The notes below the pieces were generated by a model. The model saw only the letters and a program-made list of their open reading frames with translations, was not told the origin of the DNA and did not search any database. A program made the translations under genes and the position numbers. A stretch of 64,000 nt of DNA. Origin: Euphorbia lathyris (lineage: Eukaryota; Streptophyta; Magnoliopsida; Malpighiales; Euphorbiaceae). Where the stretch lies: NCBI RefSeq assembly GCF_963576675.1, contig NC_088913.1:86427001-86491000 (forward strand), written 5' to 3'. Positions 1-10,436 of this stretch are shown in pieces; the stretch's first letter is position 1; each line of letters opens with the position of its first letter.

Positions 1-166
1 CGATTTTTAGTTCTTCAAGGGCAAGAAGAATCTCTCGGGTACTCGTGTCATATCTTTCCTCAAACGTTCTTAGAGATTCCGTTAGATGCTTCATATTGCC
101 TTCTAACTTCTCAACTCTTTGTTCCGTGGATCCGGTGGCTTCGTTTGTGATACGTGGTTGAACCAT
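1..166 (-). CDS. Partial gag-like reading frame of a minus-strand LTR retrotransposon
   Basis: Read on the minus strand, an ATG at 166-164 opens a frame that runs off the window start, giving about 55 codons. The peptide begins MVQPRITNEATGSTEQRVEK and continues as a charged, probably coiled-coil stretch, which is common at the N terminus of plant LTR-retrotransposon gag proteins. The start lies 37 bases downstream of the primer-binding site (203-214), the usual place for gag. The rest of the element is outside the window, so it cannot be assigned to copia or gypsy. No lesion is visible in the short part present. Confidence 0.55.
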   Translation of the reverse strand, partial: MVQPRITNEATGSTEQRVEKLEGNMKHLTESLRTFEERYDTSTREILLALEELKI

Positions 167-202
167 TTCCGAGAAGAAGTCTCCGGGAAGGAAAATGACT
201 CG

Positions 203-214
203 GCTCTGATACCA
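203..214 (-). other. Primer-binding site, initiator-Met tRNA type
   Basis: On the minus strand this reads TGGTATCAGAGC, the standard plant initiator-methionine tRNA primer site. It is separated by two bases from the LTR edge at 217. It fixes the orientation of the partial element: its body lies to the left, outside the window. Confidence 0.85.
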
Positions 215-216
215 AC

Positions 217-543
217 TGATGTAGATTGAAATCGACTGGAGGTTTTAATCATAAACCAACAAAGAGTGCAATCTTCTCTAGCTCAAACTAGAAGGTTGAG
301 TAAACCCAAGGATTGAAAATCCAAGCTCCAATGGAGGCTTTTAGTTTTAATTCATCAAAAATTGTGAAGCATTACAAAGAAGAGAGTTTAAATACCCTCC
401 CAAATAAAAAGAGAAAAGACTAAAAACCCATGAATAGGGTTTTGGGCAAAACATGTGAATAAAGGTAGGATAGGAAAGGAAAGAGTCCATGGTAGTTTAG
501 TAATAAGGGGTTGGTGGCAAAATAGTAAATAACACCAACATCA
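217..543 (-). repeat. 5' LTR of the partial minus-strand retrotransposon (327 bp)
   Basis: The segment is bounded by the perfect 6-bp inverted termini TGATGT and ACATCA and abuts the primer-binding site. The partner LTR and the second target-site copy lie outside the window, so the 5-bp duplication (expected ATGGT at 544-548) cannot be confirmed. Confidence 0.75.
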
Positions 544-1006
544 ATGGTCCCCTCTTGGTGAGAACTTGGAGGAGAAGTATTCTTCCACTAGAGTACGCCC
601 CGCGCCCCAGGAGTTACGCCCCGCGTGTTTGAGTCTCTGGGCATGGGGACGCTCGATGACGCTTATTACGCGTGGCGTCTTCGGGACTACGCCCCGCGTA
701 GTTGAGCTCATGAACTTGGTGGCTCTGTGGGTTGGACTCTACGCGTGGCGTCCTAGGCATACGCCCCGCGTGCTTGACCTCCTGAGCTGATTCTCGCTCG
801 AAGCTGCCACCTGCGCCCCGCGTACTAGTGGGGATGCCCCGCATCCCTGAGTTCCTTGGCACTCCTTCGGAAATGGGGCTCGCCACGCCTCGTGTCTGGT
901 TAGGCACGCCCCGTGTGCTCTCTTGTTTGTCTTGGTTTTTGCCCTCCTTCGATGGATTCTCCCGTGTTCCTCCTCGTAGTTCCGAGCTCGGGCTTAGGGA
1001 AAGGAT
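544..1006. repeat. GC-rich tract of degenerate self-complementary words (ACGCCCCGCGT type)
   Basis: This stretch is much more GC-rich than its surroundings. It holds about ten variants of a roughly 14-bp word at irregular spacing, near 594, 615, 667, 689, 741, 761, 812, 834, 884 and 905. Most read ACGCCCCGCG; two read ACGCGTGGCGTC. Both words are partly self-complementary. Long open frames occur on both strands, but they follow the repeated words and look like a by-product of high GC. No gene is supported. The copia element at 1012 was inserted at the right edge of this tract. Confidence 0.6.
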
Positions 1007-1011
1007 GCCCT
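1007..1011. other. Target-site duplication GCCCT, left copy
   Basis: GCCCT directly precedes the 5' LTR and recurs directly after the 3' LTR at 15964-15968, a 5-bp duplication typical of LTR-retrotransposon integration. It shows that 1012-15963 entered as one unit. Confidence 0.92.
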
Positions 1012-2347
1012 TGTTGAAACACCTTTCCACATGATTTTGATTTGACAAAATTATTTATGTGAATGATAAAAATATTCTAACACATTAAATTTAAATGCTT
1101 TGATTTATTCACACTAATGTGTTTGTTCAATGTTGAGTTAATTGATTTACGAGACATTAAGATAAAAAGCCTAAAGGCCCATAAGAGGAAGTCAAGCCCA
1201 AGTCAACAGATCAAGACCTCACGGCCCAGGAAGACAAAACGCAGTCGTTCTAAGCAAAGCGCTAGCTCAGCATGAAGAAGGATCGAGAAGCCTTCTATCA
1301 ATTGCTTCAAGATGAAGCTGCTGAGTTAAACGACAAGAAGTACAAGTCAGCGGCAGAACGGTCTCAACTTAGAGACAATGTATTTCTACTTTGGGTAAAG
1401 CTCAGAAGACGCAGTAAGCTGTCTGGAAGACTTTACTATTAATGTCGAAACATTCTGTTCATCTGACGAAAAGCTACTGAGCACTACCGTAGACAGAAGA
1501 TACAAGAATCTCATTGGCCAACGACACTGAGCACGTCCAGAAAGAAAGCGACAGGAAGCCGTTTGCCTCCAACGATTATTTCGAAATTCGAAATCACCAG
1601 TGCTTGAAGTGTCACTATAAATATGCCCTTGAAATGCTTCATTCGATGCAGATCTTCAATCAAGTCGAAACGCTGACCAAATTTATACTTGAAGTTCTGT
1701 GAGAAAAGCAAAGCAAATCTTACACCAATTCCAATCTTTGTGTAAAAGTCTAGAGTGATTTCATTCATCTAAAGTGTCTTAGCAATTGTTGTTTAGGACA
1801 AACACTTAACATTTCTAGAAGAATAGAAAGGAGAAGCTGAGTACTCGGTTATAGTACTCAGCGGTAGTTATAGGAGTGAGTAGAGGAATAAAGGAATGTA
1901 CTCTTGTATACTCAGCTTCTGTTGTAAAAAGTTTCGTGCTCTACCTTTAAAGAGCTCAGTAGAGGATTCAAAAAGCTCAGAACGAGTTCCGGGGACTGGA
2001 CGTAGGCGGAGAGGCCGAACCAGGATAAGTCTGCAGAGTAACATATTTCTAACCTTTAAACTCCTTTATATATTGCTTGCTATAAAACTGACTAAGTAAC
2101 GAACTCACGCTGAGTTGAGTGCACTAAGAAGCTGAGTTCAGGAATAGACTTAAGTGCTATCTCCTGCCGCAAGGAAAGAAGCAGACTTAGTCACCAGTTG
2201 ACTAAGCTTGTGTCTTAAAACTACTTAGCGCCGCTGTGTAAACATTTTCTTAAAAAAAAGAAGTCAGCCTTAACGGATAAATTTTTTAAATAGTTCCTAT
2301 CCCCCCCCCCCTTGGAACTAACCTTGTACTGTTATACGGGACCAATA
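1012..2347 (+). repeat. 5' LTR of the copia element
   Basis: It starts TGTTGAAACACC and ends GGGACCAATA, matching the 3' LTR end to end. The termini are TG...TA rather than TG...CA in both copies, so this predates insertion. A TATA box, TATAAATA, lies at 1616-1623 and is the probable transcription start region. A C-run near 2301 is longer here than in the 3' LTR. Confidence 0.93.
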
Positions 2348-2349
2348 AG

Positions 2350-2361
2350 TGGTATCAGAGC
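2350..2361 (+). other. Primer-binding site (initiator-Met tRNA) of the copia element
   Basis: TGGTATCAGAGC follows the LTR after two bases (AG) and is the standard site for priming by initiator-methionine tRNA in plant copia elements. Confidence 0.92.
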
Positions 2362-2970
2362 TTAAAAGCTCACTGATCAAGATATAACTATCTTGAGCTG
2401 ATCCACACAATGGCTGAGAACAGCACTCGTTTCCTCCCAGGAAATCAGACAACTCATATTCTTCCTGAGGGACTGTCCATTACTCGGCCTCCTCTGTTCT
2501 TTGGGTCTAACTATACCTTTTGGAAGAACAGAATGAAAAATTTCATTCAGGCAACAAATATGAGTGCATTGCTTTCTATAGTCCAAGGCCCATTTGTTCG
2601 TGTTGAAACTATTGACGGCCAAACGGTTGTTAAAGCTGAGACTAAGTGGGCAGAGGATGACCTCAAAAAGCTACAAAATCATGCTTCGGCTATAAACATG
2701 CTTCACTGTGCGTTAGATGCTGCAGAGTACAACAAGATTTCAGGTTGTGAGTCAGCGCAGGAAATCTGGAAGAAACTTGAGGTCACCTACGAAGGAATCA
2801 ACAAAGTTAAGGAGTCCAAGGTGAACCAGCACATGAGGTTGTACGAGCTGTTTGAAATGAATGATGATGAAAGAATCTCTGAAATGAACTCAAGATTCAC
2901 AAACATTATCAACGAGCTCAAAAGACTTGGCAAGATCTTTACTGAGGAAGAGCAAGTCAAGAAGATACTG

Positions 2971-4491
2971 ATGAGTGTTGAGCGATTCCCGCAAGTGCAC
3001 GGTATACGCTTGTAGTAATAAAAGATATCGATCCCACAGGGAACGTTTTTTCGAACAAAACTTATTTATAATCGGTTAAATTTACTTTTAAGGTTTATAA
3101 TATGGAAAATCGTTTAATCGGTTTTGGTTTTGAAATTGCTAGAATGAGAATTAGGTTAGAGTATGAAAACGTTAGAAAATACTCTGATTTAAGAATGAAT
3201 TTGCAAGATAGGAACGTTTAGTACTTTTTAGAAAAGTAAACAGATGTATTTGTTTACATTAAGCAAAGAAAACAACTTTAAACTTTGTACGAATTATAAA
3301 GATGAAATAAATGACAGAACCTCTAATTATTTGGCTTTGAACATGACAAAACCCTATCCGGGATAATTGCCCTTAATCAAATTAAAACTCTTTCGAGATA
3401 ATAATTTGCCTAAGTGTTCAACAAAGTTTCCTTGTAAAGATTTTGAATTAAATACGTTTTAATGAAAACACCAGCATCCACTTCGGATCCTTTACCAAAG
3501 TGCTGCATAAAAATCTATCGAATAGAACGGACTTTATTAGATGAAATATAAATTGATATAAGTTTACAGAGAACATGGAGCATGGAAACATTCGATGGCT
3601 TATAAGTGAACGGGTTGTCAATCCTTTCCTTGGGTTTCGTTAGAGTTTGTCAGGCTCAGGGGCGGATCCTCTACTCAATCTTCTCGTTGAATCTTCGTAA
3701 TAGAGACTGGGTCGGTCTACTACCAAAATGAAAACTAAATTGGAACAATGTCTAAACGCTACTAAACTTGTTATTATTGAATAAACAATGTGTGTACATC
3801 ATATTGTTTTGAACAAAAATGAAATCTAATCTCTGACTCATTTCTGAGTCAGAGTTTCTGCATAAACTCTGCACTAATCTTCTCTTCTAACTCTCTCATC
3901 ATTCATGTTTCAACTCTCAATCAATTCTTTATTTATAGATGTTGAAGAGTCGTGAATGAAGTGTCGTGTCCGCTGTGAAGGATCGTGTCTGTTGTGAAGG
4001 GACGTTCTTATCCACCCAAACTAATGCGTTTCTTGGAATTTACCATGTGTTCATTGTACTTGGCAGAATTTCTGCTCTTACCGAGAATGGAAATTCTCTG
4101 CCGAGAATGGGGAATTGATTTTTCAGCCTTCGGACGAAAGGGCGTGTCGCGACCGAGAATTTGAAATTCCCTATCGCGGCCCCAAATTCTCTACCGAGAA
4201 TTTTGGATTCTCTGTTGAGAATTTGCATTTTTCTCTGTTTCTGACTTCGTCTTTGTCCTCGTTTTGGTGTAATTGATCTTTGTTGTTTTTGACTCCTTTT
4301 GTAAGGTTTTTCTTCTGTTTTTGAGCTCTTTTCGTTCCTATTTGGATTTTACCAAATATTTAGGTACCTTGCATTAAAGAAACATATTCGAACGTAAAAG
4401 TATTCTAAACAGGTATAAATAGCACGAATTCATAGCAATATTGATGTAATTATTGATGATATTTTAGGTATATTTTGGGCTTAACAAGGAG
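2971..4491. mobile_element. Solo LTR (2976-4486, 1511 bp) inserted in copia gag
   Basis: The insertion interrupts gag exactly: sequence left of 2971 and right of 4487 joins in frame. Its ends read TGTTGAGC and GCTTAACA, imperfect inverted copies with TG...CA termini. The target duplication is ATGAG (2971-2975) and AGGAG (4487-4491), one mismatch in five, probably mutation after insertion. No internal retroelement genes remain, so recombination between two LTRs is the likely origin. Near the left end it has the words GCAAGTGCACGGT and CGATCCCACAGGGAACG, which recur in many plant LTR-like repeats. The lineage is not assigned. A palindromic tract lies at 4068-4230. Confidence 0.82.
4068..4230. 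repeat. Tract of degenerate CCGAGAAT...ATTCTC words inside the solo LTR
   Basis: About seven imperfect units near 20 bp, with the core CCGAGAAT followed a few bases on by ATTCTC, follow one another (for example at 4081, 4101, 4153, 4194 and 4215). Each can pair with itself (GAGAAT against ATTCTC). Spacing is irregular, and the strand order of the half-sites varies. Confidence 0.6.
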
Positions 4492-5712
4492 CCTTCCCAA
4501 AAGCTGGCAAGCCAAGAAAACTGCTGTTGAGGAAGCTCAAGACTTGACCACCTACAAGTATGATGAACTCATTGGATCTCTGCTGACCCATGAGATCTCA
4601 ATGAAGAATTTTGAGGTGAAGGAGAAGTCTGAGGACAAGAAGCGCAAGTCTCTTGTCATGAAAGCTGACTCCATTGACGGGAGCTCAACAGACGATGAAG
4701 AGATGGCCATGTTCACTAGAAAAATTAAAAGGCTGTTCAGAAAGAATGATAAGTATTCAAAGAAGCCTTACAAGAAGTTCGACAAGTACAAAGCTGAGTC
4801 CAGCGACAGCAAGTACAAGAAGGATAGCTCAAAGTCAATCATATGCTTTGAATGTCATCAAACTGGCCATATCAAATCAAGCTGTCCTACCTTGAGGAAG
4901 GAAAAGAAGAACAACAAAAAGGCAATGATGGCAACCTGGAGTGATAGTGATGAGTCATCATCATCAGGAGCTGATGCCACTGAGTCAGCAAAGATCTGCT
5001 TCATGGCAGATGAGCTTGCTGAGCCTTGTGTTTCTGAGCATGCTGACCACTCCATTGCATTTGACGATGAGGCACACTCAACTGAGGTAATATCACTACC
5101 CCTGCTCAGAAATGAAATGGTAAATGCCCTAAGTGACCTCTACACACTTATCAAAAAGTGTAATAAGAAGGTTAGAGCACTCAGCAGGCGATGTGACGAG
5201 ATTGAAGAGGTCAAACTGAGTGACCTTCGATATCTTCTCCAAGACAACTCAACTTTGCATAGCAACATAGAAACTATGCACAAGTTTGTCTATGAGGTCC
5301 AATCAGATTCTAAGAAACTGAGAAAGGATGTCACATCTATTCAGAATCAATTCAAGGTTCCGAATAAAAGAAATATTCCTCTGAACACTTAGTACCGAAG
5401 TACTAGTCAACAGAGATGGAATCCTCAGCGGAATGTCCAGTGTGACTTCTGTGGGAAGAATGGACACACCACAAAGGTGTGCTGGCATGCTCAGCACTGG
5501 GGTGCTGACCAGTTAGTGAGATATCCCAAACGGAAGGTCAGCTGTGACTTATGTGGGAAAAATGGACATACTGTCCAAGTGTGTCGTCATAAGATTAAAT
5601 ATGATGTTTTACCTGCTGAGCCTAACAAACAAGGACCCAAAAAGACTTGGGTACCTAAAGATAACTAGTTATATTGCAGGTAAGCCTGAGGTGTGCTGTG
5701 AAGTAAAAAATG

Positions 5713-8700
5713 TGGTACATTGACAGCGCATGCTCAAGGCATATGACGGGTGATGAAACTCAGTTCATCACATTTGTGCGTAAATGAGGTGGAAGCGTAA
5801 GTTTCGGAGACAACAAAAAGGGTAAGATAGTAGGGTCAGGAACCGTTGGTGGTAATCCTACTATTGAGTCAGTCTCCCTATTCAGTGGACTTAAATATAA
5901 CTTACTCAGCGTAGCTCAGCTATGTGATAACGGGAGAAAAGTTATATTTGATAACACTGGATGTAAAATACTCGAGGGAAAAACAAATGAATTGATTTTA
6001 ACTGCCCCTCGTATTGATAATGTCTTTATGCTGAATTTGGAAAAGAAATTTTCAAAAAATATATGCTTAGTGTCAAAGGAAGAAAATTCCTGGCTATGGC
6101 ACAAGAGACTTGGTCATGTAAGCATGGACCTCCTGGCCAAATTAGCAAGAAAGCAATTAGTTGAGGGACTGCCAGAACTTAAGTTCGAAAAGGATCAATT
6201 ATGCTATGCTTGTCAGGCTGGAAAACAAACTAAAACATCTTTTCATAGTAAAAACATTGTCTCAACCAAGCGTCCACTTGAGTTGCTACACTTGGATCTC
6301 TTCGGACCAGTCCAGCCGCTGAGCTTGGGTGGTAGGAGATTTTCCTTGGTCATTGTAGATGACTTTTCTCGGTACACTTGGGTCATCTTGCTGAGTAGCA
6401 AGGATGAAACCTTTGAGACATTTTCAACATTAGTAAGAAAACTTGAAAATGATAAAGACCTAAAGTTAGCTCACATCCGAAGTGATAATGGTGGAGAATT
6501 CAAAAACTAACAGTTTGTTGAATTCTGTGAAGCCAACGGTATTGACCATAATTTCTCTGCTCCTAGAACGCCTCAACAGAATGAGGTTGTTGAAAGGAAA
6601 AACAGAACTTTGGTTGAAATAGCCAGGACAATGCTGAGTAAGCATAGGCTTCCAAAGTACTTTTGGGGAGAAGCTGTCAACACAGCTTGCTACATACTTA
6701 ATAGGGCTCTAGTCATACCCATATTAAAGAAGACTCCCTACGAAATTTGGAAAGGACGAAAGCCCAACATTGGATACTTTCGTGCATTCGGCTGTAAATG
6801 TTTTATTCTAAATACCAAAGACAGCCTTGCTAAGTTTGATTCAAAAGCTGATGAAGCTATCTTTTTAGGCTACTCAACAAACAGCAAAGCATACAAAGTT
6901 TTCAATAAACGAACTCAGGTCTTAGAAGAGTCAGTACACGTTGAGTTCGATGAAACTAACCCTGTAGGAAAAGACAAGCAGCTGACTGAGGATGATCCAT
7001 ACTCAGCACCCGCTGACCAAGAAACAGCCGCTGAGTCACTACCTCAAGGGCTGACCAAAGGTAAAAGTGAAACTCAAATTGTTTTCACTGACCAATCTAT
7101 ACCTGCAGATATTGTTGAAACACAACCAACTCAAGACCTCACTCTACCAAAAGAGATCAGAATTCCAAGAGGACACTCAGAGAGTGCTATTCTTGATGCG
7201 GATGAAAACACCCTGATGACAAGGAATCAACTCAGGAGATACCTCAGCAACGTAGCATTCGTCTCAGTTCAGGAACCAAAGAACTTCTCTAAAGCTGAGC
7301 ATGATGAGTTCTGGATGAATGCAATGCAAGAAGAACTTGATCAGTTCAGAAGAAATGAAGTATGGGATTTAGTGCCAAACCCAAGAAGCCAGAAGACCAT
7401 AGGAACAAGATGGGTCTTCCGCAACAAGCTAGATGAACAAGGAAACATGGTCAGGAACAAAGCAAGACTTGTAGCTCAGGGCTATAGTCAGCAAGAAGGT
7501 AATGACTACGGTGAGACCTTCGCCCCAGTGGCAAGGCTAGAGGCTATAAGAATTTTATGTGCATATGCAAGTTATATGAACTTTAAATTATTTCAAATAG
7601 ATGTTAAGAGTGCATTCCTTAATGGAGTTATAAATGAGGAAGTCTATGTTAATCAGCCTCCAGGGTTTGAGGATCCCAAGTTCCCAAACCACGTTTATAA
7701 ACTCAAAAAGGCTCTGTATGGTCTCAAGCAAGCACCACGTGCTTGGTATGAGAGGCTGACCAGTTTCCTGCTGACTAGAAATTATGTCAGAGGTAAATCT
7801 GATACAACCTTATTCATTAAGAGGAAGGGTAAAGATACCATACTGGCCCAGATATATGTTGATGACATTATTTTTGGTGCCACTAATGAGTCCATGTGCA
7901 AGGAATTTAGTAAGCAGATGCAGACTGAGTTTGAAATGTCAATGATGGGAGAACTCAACTTCTTCCTTGGACTTCAAATCAAACAAGGGGAAAATGGCAT
8001 CTTCATCAGTCAAACTAAGTATGCTAAGGAGATATTGAAAAAGTATGAACTTGAAAACTTCAAGCCAATATCTACCCCTATAGGCACTGGCACTGTCCTC
8101 TGCGCTGACGAAAATGGTAAGTCAGTAGACAGCAAACTGTACCGAGGTATGATTGGCTCTCTACTCTACTTAACTACTAGTAAGCCGGACATTCAGTTCT
8201 CAGTATGTTATTGTGCTAGATATCAATCTAACCCTAAGGAATCTCATTACATAGCTGTAAAAAGAATCCTTAGATATTTGCAAGGCCCAGTGAATGCAGG
8301 TTTATGGTATCCCAATACTTATGATTTCACACTCATGGGATACATTGACGCTGACTACGGACAAGACAAGCTTGAACGAAAGAGCACCTTAGGAGGATGT
8401 CACTTCCTTAGAAGCTGTCTTGTGTCTTGGTTCAGTAAGAAGCAGTCGTCAGTAGCCCTGTCAACCACTGAAGCTGAGTACATTGCTGCTGAAGCTGTGT
8501 GGCTCAAGTCCTCTGGATTAAGCAACAGCTAGAAGATTATGGCGTTCAGATTAAAACAATTGAAGTCAAGTGTGACAATAAGAGTGTCATTGACCTATCA
8601 AAGAACCCAATCCAGCACAGCAGGATGAAGCATGTCAACATAAGACATCACTTCATCAGAGATCATGTACTCAAGGGAGAGATAAAGCTGACCTATGTCC

Positions 8701-8801
8701 CAACGAATGAGCAGCTTATTGATATCTTCACAAAGCCACTGGCTTGTGAGCAATTCAACATACTTAGAGAAGCCATTGGTATGTTTAATCCTCTTCAATA
8801 A
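5713..8801 (+). pseudogene. copia pol: protease, integrase, reverse transcriptase, RNase H (broken)
   Basis: Domain order is that of Ty1/copia. The protease motif WYIDSACSRHMTG lies at 5713, the integrase zinc-binding region (WHKRLGH...CYAC) near 6095-6220, and the integrase core has D in HLDLFGP, D in RSDNGGEF, and E in NEVVERKNR, where E replaces the usual G in the second place. The reverse transcriptase has the catalytic YVDD at 7855-7866 and WYERLT upstream. RNase H follows (YIDADYGQD, STTEAEYIAA). Lesions: TGA at 5785-5787, TAA at 6508-6510, and a one-base frameshift at about 8487-8500, after which the C terminus continues to 8801. The frame differs from gag, and the junction at 5660-5715 shows further small indels. 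The polyprotein cannot be made intact. Confidence 0.92.
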
Positions 8802-9290
8802 ATTCCAAGTATAATATGTGATATATGCATGCTAAGTTGATTACCATGCTGAGTGATTTATGCTAAATCAATGTCTATTACATGCTGAGTAGATATACAC
8901 GCTGAGTGGTTATCTCAAGCTGAGTTACTAAGCACACGAATAATTCCTTTGCGTAGAACTGACTACTCAGAACATTAAACGTTTAGAATTCTTAACACTG
9001 AGTAAAAGATCCGTTGCACAAATTAATGCTAAACACGCGAATTAAATGGACACCTAGGATGATGTAAGCGCAATAATTAGAAAATACATGCGCCAATTGT
9101 GTCATAAATGCCAGAATCCTTATCGGTTGAGTATCTCGAGGTCAAACGGCCACCTCAACGCTTCAGATCAACTCGACACCTCTATAAATAGTGGACGAAT
9201 ACCTACTTGTACCTCTTTACGCTTAGAAATTTCTGGTATTCAAATTCTCTCTTCTCTAAAGTTCCCAAACTTCTAAAATTTCTCTAAGAA
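8802..9290 (+). other. Spacer between copia pol and ORF3
   Basis: No open frame of note. The first 150 bases repeat words such as GCTGAGT several times (near 8850, 8883, 8899 and 8919). The right part holds the probable internal promoter listed separately. Confidence 0.6.
9183..9190 (+). promoter_or_regulatory. TATA box of a probable internal promoter upstream of copia ORF3
   Basis: TATAAATA lies about 110 bases before the start region of ORF3. It is followed by a pyrimidine-rich leader (CTCTCTTCTCTAAAG near 9246), the usual layout of a plant core promoter and 5' leader. The LTR promoter of the same element uses the same TATA word. Use as a promoter is an inference. Confidence 0.45.
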
Positions 9291-9295
9291 TCAAG

Positions 9296-9897
9296 TCTAA
9301 CGATTCTCAGAATGTCTCCGGTGCCGGTTACGACGATAACTGCTCCGATGAAAACCCTCCATCTCCTGCTCAGCAGGAATATAGCGAGACTCCCACCAAG
9401 TCTCAAGAACCTGGTCAGTGTGACCATTCTAAGGTCACAACCCCGAGCAAGAAATCTCAGGCTGACCAAGCTACATCGTCAAAGAAACAAAAGGACAAGG
9501 GAAAGAAACCGATGGAACGCACCTACTCCCTTGTTTACAACAGCGTAAGGGGGTATAAAGTTGACCACTCCCGCTGGTTCTCGAAGGGATTTGTGGAAGC
9601 TGAGCAACCCTTCTGTGAGTGGATCTCAAAGAACGGCTGGACCGAGCTGTTCTCGACTCGAGAAGCCACCTACCCTGAGTTAGTGAAGGAGTTCTACACT
9701 AACCTAAGAGCCGCTGATGATAACCGGGACTACATGGTCACCAAGGTTCAAGGAAAAGATATCTTCATCAACCCTTCCTACCTTGCCTCACTGCTAAAAC
9801 TGAATAACGAAGGAGCTAAACTTAGAAAATCAGGTGACCAAGATAAAATTGATTATCCCGCTGAGTTTTGCAAACCTGCCGGTCATAATGCTTGATA
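9296..9897 (+). pseudogene. copia ORF3, 5' part (broken by an insertion)
   Basis: A frame open from about 9281 includes MERTYSLVYNSVRGYKVDHS from 9512 and runs to a TGA at 9893-9895, just where the composite DNA-transposon insertion begins. Upstream of 9512 the same frame codes a serine-, proline- and lysine-rich segment but has no ATG. Either ATG 9512 is the start, or an earlier start codon has mutated. The globular part (WFSKGFVEAEQPFCEWISKN and onwards) resembles plant transposon-associated proteins of unknown function found downstream of pol in large copia elements. No signal peptide is visible. The frame continues after the insertion at about 11685. Confidence 0.6.
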
Positions 9898-10414
9898 TTG
9901 ATTGCTCTAAAGATAAGTGCGCCGAAGAGAGAGGAAGTAAAAGCTAAAGAAAGGCGTACCATTTTGTTAGTTGAACTTCGAGCAGAGATCCCTACATACA
10001 CATTAGAAATCCTCCATTTTACTTCAACAAGCAATAATTCCTCAAATTAACCCCAAAAATACTCGCAAATTAACAAGAGTGCACGTCTTTATCAACAAAA
10101 AACATAGGAGCGGTTTCAACTTCGAGCAGAGACCATTAAAATCAAAATAAAAGAAATTCAGAACTAGGGTTAACAACTAATACCGTTAGCGAAGAAAGGA
10201 CACGACCGGAACGGTGAGAATCGATGGTTCTCATCACAAAAGCAGAGAAAGTAGCGATGGGAGAAGACATCCATGGAAGAGAGAAGGGCTAAAGTTCTCA
10301 TTCGAGGGAGGAAGGAGATGTACATGAAAGAGAGAATAGGAAGTCGAGAAGAATCAAACGAGGGAGACAGAGAAAACAAGTCTGTCGAATTTCAAAAGAA
10401 TTTTTGTACTAGTG
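9896..10414 (-). mobile_element. Fragment of a CACTA-like transposon end (part A of a composite insertion)
   Basis: On the minus strand this starts CACTAGTACAAAAA at 10414, the form of CACTA-superfamily termini, and continues with 5'-leader-like sequence rich in CT and TC runs. The other end cannot be recognised; the left edge is simply where ORF3 similarity stops. A 69-codon minus-strand frame at 10379-10170 has no recognisable domain. No transposase is visible. Confidence 0.45.
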
Positions 10415-10436
10415 GTAGTTGGTATTAATTGTGTTG

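Larger units (their letters stand above)
2410..5668 (+). pseudogene. copia gag, split by a solo LTR and one nonsense codon
   Basis: The frame starts at ATG 2410 (MAENSTRFLPGNQ), 49 bases after the primer site. The N-terminal part has the copia gag fold region (FGSNYTFWKNRMKNFI; later EIWKKLEVTYEG). At 2976-4486 a solo LTR interrupts it, and the frame resumes at 4492 with LPKSWQAKK. The rest is lysine- and serine-rich and has three CCHC zinc knuckles, CFECHQTGHIKSSC near 4845 and CDFCGKNGHTTKVC and CDLCGKNGHTVQVC at about 5440-5585. Long gags of this kind are usual in Sireviruses. A TAG at 5390-5392 breaks the second part between the first and second knuckle; the frame ends at 5668. Pol lies in a different frame. 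Confidence 0.88.

Noticed and set aside
614..1048. 144-codon minus-strand frame and overlapping plus-strand frames
   Set aside because: They follow the GC-rich repeated words on both strands, have repetitive composition and no known domain; two run into the LTR.
1511..1768. 85-codon minus-strand frame that also occurs at 15131-15388
   Set aside because: The apparent conservation only reflects that the two LTRs are copies of each other; it overlaps the TATA box and transcript start region.
2301..2311. Run of C just before the copia primer site
   Set aside because: Ordinary homopolymer variation between the two LTRs.
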